The notes under the pieces: model-generated
Told to the model about the DNA's origin: nothing
The model's database searches: none
The model's input: the letters and a program-made list of their open reading frames with translations, nothing else
Assembly: GCA_027315345.1 (NCBI GenBank)
Contig: DAHUYE010000008.1
Coordinates: forward strand, 1-55,264
From: Actinomycetota bacterium
GTDB lineage: Bacteria > Actinomycetota > Acidimicrobiia > Acidimicrobiales > JAJPHE01
Length of the DNA stretch: 55,264 nt
Direction of reading: 5' to 3'
Translations under genes and position numbers: made by a program
Part shown: positions 24,046 through 31,395 of the stretch, in pieces
How the letters are laid out: each line of letters begins with the position of its first letter
Position numbering within the stretch: the first letter of the stretch is position 1

Positions 24046-24549
24046 ATGGTCGAGGTTCAGCTGAGCGCCGTCCAAGTTGACCTGCAGACCAAGAATCCGG
24101 TTGTCCTCCTCCAGGAGAAAGAGGGGTTGAGGACCCTGCCGATCTTCATCGGCCCGGCCGAGGCCCGGGCCATCGCCCTGGTGCTGGAGGGCCACGTGCC
24201 CGAGAGGCCACTGACCCACGACCTGATCCGGGATCTGCTGGGCAGCCTGTCGGCCCGGTTGGAGCGCCTGGTCATCACCGAGTTGAGGGACAAGACCTAC
24301 CTGGCCGAGATGCACCTGGATGTCAAGGGCGACGCCGTGACCGTGTCCTGCCGGCCCTCGGACGGGATAGCGGTGGCCCTGCGGACCCACACCCCGATGT
24401 ACATAGACGATGACCTCCTGGAGGCAGAGGGGATCGTTCTGCAGACCGACTCCGAGGATGAGGACGACCTGGAGGCGGAAGAGCCCGAGGAGCTGGTCGA
24501 GCACTTCCGCGAATTCATCCAGGCCGTCCGGCCCGAGGACTTCGCCTGA
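24046..24549 (+). CDS. Bifunctional nuclease family (DUF151) protein
   Basis: 167 aa. The DUF151 pattern is present: VVLLQEKEGLRTLPIFIGPA, ARAIALVLEG, RPLTHDLIRDLL and LRTHTPMYIDDDLLE. An acidic tail EDEDDLEAEEPEELVEHF follows. Some family members show DNase/RNase activity, and the mycobacterial orthologue lies at the same place between the two MerR genes (Rv1829). A leaderless promoter is visible as TAGGCT at 24034-24039, 6 nt before the ATG. Its role in the cell remains poorly defined. Confidence 0.88.
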   Translation: MVEVQLSAVQVDLQTKNPVVLLQEKEGLRTLPIFIGPAEARAIALVLEGHVPERPLTHDLIRDLLGSLSARLERLVITELRDKTYLAEMHLDVKGDAVTVSCRPSDGIAVALRTHTPMYIDDDLLEAEGIVLQTDSEDEDDLEAEEPEELVEHFREFIQAVRPEDFA

Positions 24550-24592
24550 ACCGGTGGTGCCGTCGCCCCTGGCCGGCCCGGTCGGTAGGCGC

Positions 24593-24630
24593 TAATCTGT
24601 CTCACATCAGCGTAACTACGCCGATGTGAG
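24593..24630 (+). promoter_or_regulatory. Promoter with a 30-bp near-perfect palindrome before the second merR gene
   Basis: TAATCT at 24593-24598 is a good -10. Directly after it, CTCACATCAGCGTA (24601-24614), AC and TACGCCGATGTGAG (24617-24630) form a 14-bp inverted repeat with one mismatch. It covers the probable transcription start and ends next to the GAGGGG ribosome-binding site of the MerR gene. It may be an operator for autorepression or a hairpin in the leader. Confidence 0.6.
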
Positions 24631-24639
24631 GAGGGGCTC

Positions 24640-25191
24640 ATGACCCAGCAGAGCCTGATGGGCGAGGACGGGACCGGCCGGGATTCCAGTCAACGATCGG
24701 CGGCGGCGGCTGGTCCGGATGACGGATTCCGGGGTCCGCAGGTCTGTTCCATCGTGGGAATCTCCTACCGCCAGCTGGACTACTGGGCCCGCACCGATCT
24801 GCTGCGCCCGTCCATCAGTGAGGCCAAGGGCAGTGGCAGCCAGCGGCGTTACTCCTACCAGGACCTGGTCGAGCTCAAGGTCATCAAGCGCCTGCTCGAT
24901 GCCGGCCTGTCCCTCCAGTCCGCCCGCCGGGCCCTGCTGTGCCTGCGGGACGGGATGGGCGAGGACGTGGCCAGCGCCAACCTGGTGCTGGGGGAGGGCA
25001 GCTCGGTGCTGGTCCGCTCGGGCGAGGAGATCATCGACCTGCTCAAGGGGGGCCAGGGTGTCCTCAACGTCCTGGCTCTCGACGGGGTGGTGTCCGAACT
25101 GGACGCCGCCATCACCAGCCTGCCGGCGGCCCGGCCCGGACCCCGGGGCGCGACGGCCGAGCCCGCCCGGCGCACCGGCACCGACCGCTAG
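24640..25191 (+). CDS. MerR-family transcriptional regulator (Rv1830-like)
   Basis: 183 aa. The N-terminal about 40 residues are polar and disordered; the MerR HTH follows with VCSIVGISYRQLDYWARTDL, LRPSISEAKGSGSQRRYSYQ and DLVELKVIKRLLDAGLSLQS. The effector-side region includes VLVRSGEEIIDLLKGGQGVL. It belongs to the short MerR group of mycobacterial Rv1830. The ATG is preceded by GAGGGG at a proper distance. The 30-bp palindrome 9 bp upstream is a probable autoregulatory site. The neighbours suggest control of glycine cleavage or growth-related genes, which is inference. Confidence 0.88.
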   Translation: MTQQSLMGEDGTGRDSSQRSAAAAGPDDGFRGPQVCSIVGISYRQLDYWARTDLLRPSISEAKGSGSQRRYSYQDLVELKVIKRLLDAGLSLQSARRALLCLRDGMGEDVASANLVLGEGSSVLVRSGEEIIDLLKGGQGVLNVLALDGVVSELDAAITSLPAARPGPRGATAEPARRTGTDR

Positions 25192-25300
25192 CGGCCCCCC
25201 GACCGCCCTCGCCGGGCACATCTCGGCGCAGGACGAAAAAGCCGGAGTCCTCCGGTCCGGGTGGACCTGATGGCATCCCGGGGCCATTAGCCTGACCGCA

Positions 25301-26368
25301 GTGGACGGAGCCCGCAGGTCGCCCCTCGACGCGGCGCACCGGCGGGCCGGAGCCAAGCTGGTCGACTTCGGCGGTTGGGAGATGCCCCTCTCCTATCCGG
25401 CCGGAACGCTGGCCGAGCACCAGGCCTGCCGCAGCGCGGTGGCCGTCTTCGACGTCAGCCATCTGGGCACGGTGCGCATCCAGGGGCCGGAGGCCTTCGC
25501 CTCCCTGCAGTCGGCGCTGACCAACGACCTGGGCCGGATCGGTCCGGGCCAGGCCCAGTACACCCACCTGCTCGACGAGGCCGACGCCTCGGTGCTGGAC
25601 GACATCATCGTGTGGTGGGTCGAAGCCGATCGATTCGACGTGATGCCCAACGCCTCCAACACCGAGCGGGTGGTGGCGGCCATCGGCGGAGCCGACGTCA
25701 CCGCTGAGCGGGCGGTGCTGGCCGTCCAGGGACCGGCCGCCCGCCGTCTGATGGAGGCGGTGGCCCCGGAGGCGGCCGGCACTCCCCGGTTCCGGGTGGG
25801 CCGGTTCCAGTGGCGGGGGGTCGAGATCACCACGGCCGGCACCGGCTACACGGGTGAGGACGGCGTGGAGTGCGCCGTCCCGGCCGAAGCGGCCGAGGCG
25901 TTCTGGGACGCCCTGGTGGACGCCGGCGCCACCCCGGCCGGGTTGGGGGCACGGGACACCTTGCGCCTGGAGGCGGGCCTGCCCCTTCACGGCCACGAGC
26001 TCGGCCCCGGGATCACTCCGCTCCAGGCCGGGCTGGGCTGGGTGGTGGGCTGGGACAAGGGTGACTTCCGAGGCCGCACTCCCCTGGAGGCCGAGCGCCG
26101 GCGGGGTCCTAACCGGCGTCTCCGGGGCCTGGTGGTCGAAGGCCGCCAGCCGCCTCGGGCCGGCTACGGGGTGCGGGCGCCGGGTGAGTCGGGCCAGTTG
26201 GAGGGTGAGGTGACCAGTGGCAACTTCTCCCCGGTGCTCGGCACCGGCATCGCCATGGCCTTCCTGCCTCCCGAGGTCGGACCGGGAGCCGAGGTCGAGG
26301 TCGATATGCGGGGCCGTCCGGCGCCCGCCCGGGTTGTGAAGATGCCCTTCGTGGGCGGGAGGGGCTGA
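25301..26368 (+). CDS. gcvT: Glycine cleavage system T protein (aminomethyltransferase)
   Basis: 355 aa. It transfers the lipoyl-bound aminomethyl carbon to tetrahydrofolate and releases ammonia. Family motifs: KLVDFGGWEMPLSYPAGT, AVFDVSHLGTVRI, ALTNDLGRI, DDIIVWWV (with the catalytic-Asp region), GYTGEDGVECAVP, GLGARDTLRLEAGLPLHGHE, and the C-terminal TSGNFSPVLGTGIAMAFLP. A leaderless -10, TAGCCT at 25288-25293, is 7 nt before the GTG. The gene is followed by the two P-protein subunit genes. No glycine riboswitch is visible in the 109-bp upstream gap. Confidence 0.95.
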   Translation: MDGARRSPLDAAHRRAGAKLVDFGGWEMPLSYPAGTLAEHQACRSAVAVFDVSHLGTVRIQGPEAFASLQSALTNDLGRIGPGQAQYTHLLDEADASVLDDIIVWWVEADRFDVMPNASNTERVVAAIGGADVTAERAVLAVQGPAARRLMEAVAPEAAGTPRFRVGRFQWRGVEITTAGTGYTGEDGVECAVPAEAAEAFWDALVDAGATPAGLGARDTLRLEAGLPLHGHELGPGITPLQAGLGWVVGWDKGDFRGRTPLEAERRRGPNRRLRGLVVEGRQPPRAGYGVRAPGESGQLEGEVTSGNFSPVLGTGIAMAFLPPEVGPGAEVEVDMRGRPAPARVVKMPFVGGRG

Positions 26369-26373
26369 AGTCC

Positions 26374-27717
26374 GTGGCCGGGTACGTACCCCACACCCCC
26401 GAGGAGATCGAGTCCATGCTGGGTTTCCTCGGCCTCGGTGACGTCGACCAGTTGTATTCGGCCGTGCCGGCCGCCCTCCGCCTGGCCGGCGGGCTCGACC
26501 TCGCCCCCGGGCTGGCCGAGGCCGATGTCCTGGACACCCTGGCCGGCTTGGCCGGGGCCAACCGGGCCGCCGAGTTGGTGTGTTTCGCCGGCGGGGGCGC
26601 CTACGACCATGACATCCCGGCTGCCACCAGGGCTCTGGCCGGGCGTTCCGAGTTCGTGACCGCGTACACCCCCTACCAGCCCGAGGTGGCCCAGGGCGTC
26701 CTCCAGGCCCTGTTCGAGTTCCAGACCATGCTCTGCCGCCTGACCGGTCTGGAGGTCAGCAACGCCTCCCTTTACGACGGAGCCAGTGCCTGCGTGGAGG
26801 CGGTCAATGTGGCCGTGGCCCAGGCCGGCCGTCAGACGGTGTGGGTCTCCCAGGGCCTGCATCCCCACTGGCGCCAGGCCATCGCCACCTTTGCGGTGGG
26901 GACCGGCCACCGCGTCATCGAGGCACCGCTGGCGGGAGGGGTGACATCCTGGCCGGATACCGCCGGTGACGAGGCCCCGGCCGCCCTGCTGGTCCAGACC
27001 CCCAACTTCCTGGGTTGCCTGGAGGAACTGGACGCGGCCCGGGCCGTGGCCGACGCCCACGGGGCCCTCCTGCTGGTGGCCTCCGATCCGGTCAGCGCCG
27101 GGCTGCTGCGGACCCCGGGCGAGCTGGGGGCGGATGTGGTGGTGGGGGAGGGCCAGGCCCTGGGGATGTCGCTGGGCTTCGGTGGCCCGTACCTGGGGCT
27201 GTTCACCTGCCGGCCGTCCCTGGTCCGCCGGCTGCCCGGCCGCCTGGTGGGTGAGACGGTGGACACCGAGGGCCGGCGGGCCTACGTGACCACCCTGCGG
27301 GCCCGGGAGCAGGACATCCGCCGGGAGAAGGCGTCCTCCAACGTCTGCACCAACCAGACCCTGATGGCGGTCACGGCCGCCATCCAGCTGGCCTGGCTCG
27401 GCACCAGCGGCCTGCGGGAGCTGGCCCTGCGCTGTGCCCGGGGCACCCGCTACTGCCGGGAGGCCCTGATCGGCATCGAAGGGGTCGAGCCGGCCGCCCC
27501 GGCGCCGGTACTGCGGGAGTTCACCGTGCGCACCCCGGTGCCGGCCCCGGTCCTGATCGAGAGGATGGCCGAAGAGGGCTTTCTGGCCGGCCTGGCCGCC
27601 GGTGAAGGCTTCGAGGACAGCCCCTACGAGGGCTGCCTGGTGGTGGCGGTGACCGAGCGGCGGACCCGGGCTCAGATCGATGCCTTTACCGCCGCCCTCG
27701 AAAAGGCGGTCCGATGA
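26374..27717 (+). CDS. gcvPA: Glycine decarboxylase P protein, subunit 1 (alpha)
   Basis: 447 aa. It is the N-terminal half equivalent of the P protein in organisms with a split enzyme; the two subunits form the pyridoxal-phosphate decarboxylase. Family markers are YVPHTPEEIESMLGFLG, AYTPYQPEVAQGVLQALFEF, QTMLCRLTGLEVSNASLYDG, RTLRAREQDIRREKA-type sequence here as LRAREQDIRREKASSNVCTN, and a C-terminal glycine-rich region. The GTG at 26374 lies 5 bp after the gcvT stop. The stop overlaps the gcvPB ATG by 4 nt. Confidence 0.95.
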   Translation: MAGYVPHTPEEIESMLGFLGLGDVDQLYSAVPAALRLAGGLDLAPGLAEADVLDTLAGLAGANRAAELVCFAGGGAYDHDIPAATRALAGRSEFVTAYTPYQPEVAQGVLQALFEFQTMLCRLTGLEVSNASLYDGASACVEAVNVAVAQAGRQTVWVSQGLHPHWRQAIATFAVGTGHRVIEAPLAGGVTSWPDTAGDEAPAALLVQTPNFLGCLEELDAARAVADAHGALLLVASDPVSAGLLRTPGELGADVVVGEGQALGMSLGFGGPYLGLFTCRPSLVRRLPGRLVGETVDTEGRRAYVTTLRAREQDIRREKASSNVCTNQTLMAVTAAIQLAWLGTSGLRELALRCARGTRYCREALIGIEGVEPAAPAPVLREFTVRTPVPAPVLIERMAEEGFLAGLAAGEGFEDSPYEGCLVVAVTERRTRAQIDAFTAALEKAVR

Positions 27718-29300
27718 GCGCCCGTCCAGCCGGCCGCGGCGACGACTCCGGGGCGACCACCCCCGGGGCGACCACCCCCGGGGCGGGCCGCTCGGCGAGC
27801 GCCCCGCTGATCGGGCGGGAGCACGAGCCGACCATCTTCGAGTTCTCCCACCCGGGCCGGCGCTCCTGGTCGTTCCGGGACACCGGTGTGCCGGAGTGGG
27901 GAGCGGAGGAGCTGGTTCCGGACGCCTTCCGCCGGGAGGAGCCGGTGCCGCTGGCCGAGGTGTCCGAGCGCGACCTGGTGGCCCACTACACCCGGCTCTC
28001 CCATCGGCAGTACTCCGTCGACCTGGGCGCCTATCCCCTCGGGTCCTGCACCATGAAGTACAACCCCAAGGTCTGCGATGAGGTGGCCGGCCTGCCCGGG
28101 CTGACCCGGGTCCACCCCGGCGCCCCGGCCTCGCTGACCCAGGGCTGGCTGGAACTGCTGGTGCGGCTGGAGGAGGCGCTCTGCGCCATCACCGGCATGG
28201 CCGCCGCCACCCTGCAGCCGGCGGCGGGGGCGGCGGGGGAGCTGACCGGCCTGTTGCTGATGCGGGCTTGGCACGAACAGGGCGGGCGGCAGCGCCGCCG
28301 GGTGATCATCCCTGACTCGGCCCACGGCACCAACCCGGCGTCGGTGACCCTGGGTGGCTACGAGGTGACGACCGTTCCCTCCGACGCCCGGGGCTGTGTC
28401 GATCTGGCCGCCCTGCGGGCCGTCCTCGACGAAGAAGTCGCCGGCATCATGCTCACCAATCCCAACACCCTGGGCCTGTTCGAGGAGGACATCGTGGAGA
28501 TGGCCGCCGCCGTGCACGAGGTCGGCGGCCTGCTCTACTACGACGGGGCCAACCTCAACGCCATCCTCGGGGTCACCCGTCCGGGGGACATGGGCTTCGA
28601 CATCGTCCACATGAACCTGCACAAGACCTTCGCCACCCCCCACGGCGGGGGCGGTCCCGGGGCCGGCCCGGTGGCGGTGTCACCCCGACTGGTTCCGTTC
28701 CTGCCCGGACCCCGGCCCGTCCGCCGGGCCCCCGAGGACGCCGATGCCACCGGGGACGCCTACGGCTGGGCCATGCCGCCCCGGTCCATCGGCCGGGTCC
28801 ACGGCTGGCACGGAAATGCCCTGGTTCTGGCCCGGGCCTATGCCTACATCCTGGCCAACGGGGGAGACGGGCTGCGCCAGGTGGCCGACGCCGCCGTGCT
28901 CAACGCCAACTGGCTGCGCCAGCGGTTGTCGCGGACCTACGACATCCCCTTCGACCGGCCGTCCATGCACGAGTTCGTGGCATCCACGTCGTCACTCAAG
29001 AAACGGACCGGCCTGCGGGCCCTCGACGTGGCCAAGCGGTTGCTGGAGGAGGGCTTCCATGCACCGACGGTCTATTTTCCGTTGATCGTGGACGAGGCTC
29101 TCATGATCGAGCCGACCGAAACGGAAAGCCCCCAGACCCTGGAGGAGTTGGCGGCGGCGCTGGAGCGAATTGCTGAAGCGGCGGGCACCGAGGGCGGGTT
29201 GGACGACGCCCACGCCGCCCCCCGCACCACGCCGGTGGGCCGGGTGGACGAGGCCCGGGCTGCGCGCCAGCTGATTCCCACCTACGACGCCCGGCCCTGA
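27714..29300 (+). CDS. gcvPB: Glycine decarboxylase P protein, subunit 2 (beta)
   Basis: 528 aa, holding the pyridoxal-phosphate site: the Schiff-base Lys is in HMNLHKTFATPHGGGGPGAG. Other motifs: YPLGSCTMKYNPKVCDEVA, LQPAAGAAGELTGLLLMRAW, IPDSAHGTNPASV and LTNPNTLGLFEEDI. The first 25 or so residues are a low-complexity extension encoded partly by a 15-bp tandem duplication near 27756-27785 (GATTPGATTPGAG), so a downstream start is not excluded. It is translationally coupled to gcvPA. The three together with gcvH supply one-carbon units from glycine; the L protein (lipoamide dehydrogenase) is not in the window. Confidence 0.95.
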   Translation: MSARPAGRGDDSGATTPGATTPGAGRSASAPLIGREHEPTIFEFSHPGRRSWSFRDTGVPEWGAEELVPDAFRREEPVPLAEVSERDLVAHYTRLSHRQYSVDLGAYPLGSCTMKYNPKVCDEVAGLPGLTRVHPGAPASLTQGWLELLVRLEEALCAITGMAAATLQPAAGAAGELTGLLLMRAWHEQGGRQRRRVIIPDSAHGTNPASVTLGGYEVTTVPSDARGCVDLAALRAVLDEEVAGIMLTNPNTLGLFEEDIVEMAAAVHEVGGLLYYDGANLNAILGVTRPGDMGFDIVHMNLHKTFATPHGGGGPGAGPVAVSPRLVPFLPGPRPVRRAPEDADATGDAYGWAMPPRSIGRVHGWHGNALVLARAYAYILANGGDGLRQVADAAVLNANWLRQRLSRTYDIPFDRPSMHEFVASTSSLKKRTGLRALDVAKRLLEEGFHAPTVYFPLIVDEALMIEPTETESPQTLEELAAALERIAEAAGTEGGLDDAHAAPRTTPVGRVDEARAARQLIPTYDARP

Positions 29301-29319
29301 CCGGCCCCCGCCGGGCGGC

Positions 29320-30510
29320 TCAGGTGCTGGGGGCCCCCTGCTTGGCCTCCTTCTCGGCCTTCTCGGTGTGGTGGGACTGGATGGCCCCGATGACGGCGGT
29401 GGTGGCGGCGCCGATGAAGGCGGGGCGGTTCTCGGCCGCCCAGTTGCGGGACTCGACGGCCCTCTGGGCCGAGCCCTGGAACCGGGGCATGACCTCCTTG
29501 GCGAAGAGCTCATAGGAGGCCTTGGTGGCGGCCGGATCGGCCCAGTCGTGGGCCATGAACAGGTAGGTGCCGAAGCCACCCGACTGCGTCTGGAGGCGCT
29601 CGATCTGGGCCACGGCCATCTCCGGGGTTCCGATCACGGCCAGGCCCGAGCCGTTGATGGCCTCGACCAGCTGGTCGGGGTCATCCGACTCCGGAGCCAG
29701 GGGCAGGGCGGCCACGTTGCGGAAGTAGTCGATCCAATCGGCCAGGCCATAGGCGACCTCGGCCCGGGCCTGGATCTCGGTGGGGGCGATGTGCATGGGT
29801 CCGACCAGACGCCAGTTGGCCCGGTCCACCGTCTGGCCGAACTCGGCGGCCCGTTCCTCCAGGGTCTGCCAGTGGGATCCCAGTACGTCGAAGCCACCGC
29901 GGTTGGTCGCCCCCAGGGACAGCAGGCTGCAGCCGAAGCGGCCGGCGGCCCGGGGCCCGGCCGGGGAGACCTGGGCGGCCACGGCCACCTCGAAGCGGGG
30001 GTGGGTGTAGGGGCGCAGTTGGAGCCGGGCGTCGCGCAGGCTGAACCAGGAGGTCTCCCGGTTGACGGGCTCGGATCCGTCCAGGAGGGCCAGGATGGCC
30101 TCCAGGGACTCCTCCATCATCTCCCGCTGGCGCTGGGTGTCGATACCCATCATGAAAGCGTCGGAGGGCAGGGCCCCCGGGCCGACGCCGAAGAGCACCC
30201 GGCCCCGGGTCAGGTGATCGAGCAGCACCATCCGGTCGGCCAGGATGAGGGGGTGGTGGTAGGGGAGGGAGCTGACTCCGGTCCCCAGCTTGATGTGCTT
30301 GGTGCGCTGTGAGGCCACGGCTATGAAGACCTCGGGGGAGGCGATGATCTCGTAGCCGGCCGAGTGGTGCTCTCCGAACCAGGCTTCGTCGTAGCCGAGC
30401 TCGTCCAGGCGGGTGATCAGCTCCAGGTCCCGCTCCAGGGCCAGGGTGGGATTCTGGCCCGAGGGGTGGAAGGGGGCGAGGAATATGCCGAAGCGCAGGG
30501 GCCGGTCCAT
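29320..30510 (-). CDS. LLM-class flavin-dependent oxidoreductase
   Basis: About 396 aa of the bacterial luciferase-like monooxygenase superfamily. Motifs: FGIFLAPFHPSGQNP, LDELGYDEAWFGEHHSAGYE, LGTGVSSLPYHHPLILADR, LDHLTRGRVLFGVGPGALPS and the C-terminal ALPLAPESDDP. It resembles FMN-dependent alkane- or limonene-type monooxygenases; F420 use is also possible in this phylum. ATG at 30510 is used; a GTG at 30528 is in frame. No Shine-Dalgarno is seen for either. It is convergent with gcvPB. Confidence 0.88.
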   Translation of the reverse strand: MDRPLRFGIFLAPFHPSGQNPTLALERDLELITRLDELGYDEAWFGEHHSAGYEIIASPEVFIAVASQRTKHIKLGTGVSSLPYHHPLILADRMVLLDHLTRGRVLFGVGPGALPSDAFMMGIDTQRQREMMEESLEAILALLDGSEPVNRETSWFSLRDARLQLRPYTHPRFEVAVAAQVSPAGPRAAGRFGCSLLSLGATNRGGFDVLGSHWQTLEERAAEFGQTVDRANWRLVGPMHIAPTEIQARAEVAYGLADWIDYFRNVAALPLAPESDDPDQLVEAINGSGLAVIGTPEMAVAQIERLQTQSGGFGTYLFMAHDWADPAATKASYELFAKEVMPRFQGSAQRAVESRNWAAENRPAFIGAATTAVIGAIQSHHTEKAEKEAKQGAPST

Positions 30511-30588
30511 GCCGGGATGCTTGTGCACGGGACGGACCGGGGTCAATCGCCCGCCGCGGCCACCCCCCCGAGGCGACATGATGCGACC

Positions 30589-31395
30589 ATGCCCGTGCCG
30601 AGTCTCGTCCGAGAGCTGTGCGGACAGTGGATGGCCGAGCTGGACGCCGGGGCCCCCGGCCTCGTCACCGGGCTGTACCTGGTCGGCTCGCTGGCGCTGG
30701 ACGGCTACCGGGAGGGCATCAGCAACGTCGACTTCATCGCCCTGGCCTCCCGGCCGCCGGTGGGAGAGGACCTGGCCGTCCTGCGCCGGGTTCACGCCGG
30801 CCTGTCCGGCGGGCGGGGCCGGCCCGACCTCCGCGGCGTCTATCTCCCGGAGGGGGATCTGCATCCGGGCCCGGTGCCGGTCAGCGACCAGGTACGGGTC
30901 CTGGTCAACCAAGGGGAGATCCGCACCGAGTACGACCACGAGCCCAGCCCCGCCGACCTCTTCATATTGAGACGCCGCGGCCTGGCCTTCCGCGGTCCTG
31001 ATCCCCAGGAACTGGGTGTGACCGTCGACGGCGGGGACCTGACCCGCTGGGCCGCCACCAACCTGGTGACCTACTGGACCCCTTGGGTCGATTCCTACGC
31101 TCGCTCGGTCTGGCCCGGGGCCCTGTCGGGCCGTCGGGTCCGATGGGGCGTGCTGGGCGTGGCCCGGCTGCACTACAGCCTCGCAACCGGTGACGTGACC
31201 ACCAAGGAGGAGGCCGCCCGCCACGCCGCCCGCCGTTTCGGCCCGGCCTGGCACGACATCCTGGATGAGGCCCTCCGACTCCGGAGGCGGGGCCGGGGAA
31301 CCTCCTATCGGACCCCGATCGCCCGCCGGCGTGATGCCGTCGACTTCATACGGACGGCGATAGCCGATGGGCTTCGACTGGCTCCGACCCGTTGA
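30589..31395 (+). CDS. Nucleotidyltransferase-domain protein (AadA/DUF4111-like)
   Basis: 268 aa. The N-terminal strand-turn VTGLYLVGSLALDGYREGIS followed by NVDFIAL is the G-S-x(10)-D-x-D-like signature of antibiotic-type nucleotidyltransferases, here with N-V-D in place of the usual S-D-I-D. The C-terminal helical region has WGVLGVARLHYSLATGDVTT followed by KEEAARHAARRFGP, which matches the DUF4111 helical domain of streptomycin/spectinomycin adenylyltransferases. Whether it modifies a drug or another substrate cannot be determined. The first acidic pocket residue appears replaced, so activity is uncertain. The last 50 bp overlap the convergent GGDEF/EAL gene. Confidence 0.7.
   Translation: MPVPSLVRELCGQWMAELDAGAPGLVTGLYLVGSLALDGYREGISNVDFIALASRPPVGEDLAVLRRVHAGLSGGRGRPDLRGVYLPEGDLHPGPVPVSDQVRVLVNQGEIRTEYDHEPSPADLFILRRRGLAFRGPDPQELGVTVDGGDLTRWAATNLVTYWTPWVDSYARSVWPGALSGRRVRWGVLGVARLHYSLATGDVTTKEEAARHAARRFGPAWHDILDEALRLRRRGRGTSYRTPIARRRDAVDFIRTAIADGLRLAPTR

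Noticed and set aside
25192-25300. Glycine riboswitch before gcvT
   Set aside because: The gap shows no paired aptamer hallmarks and the TAGCCT hexamer 7 nt from the GTG indicates a leaderless transcript.
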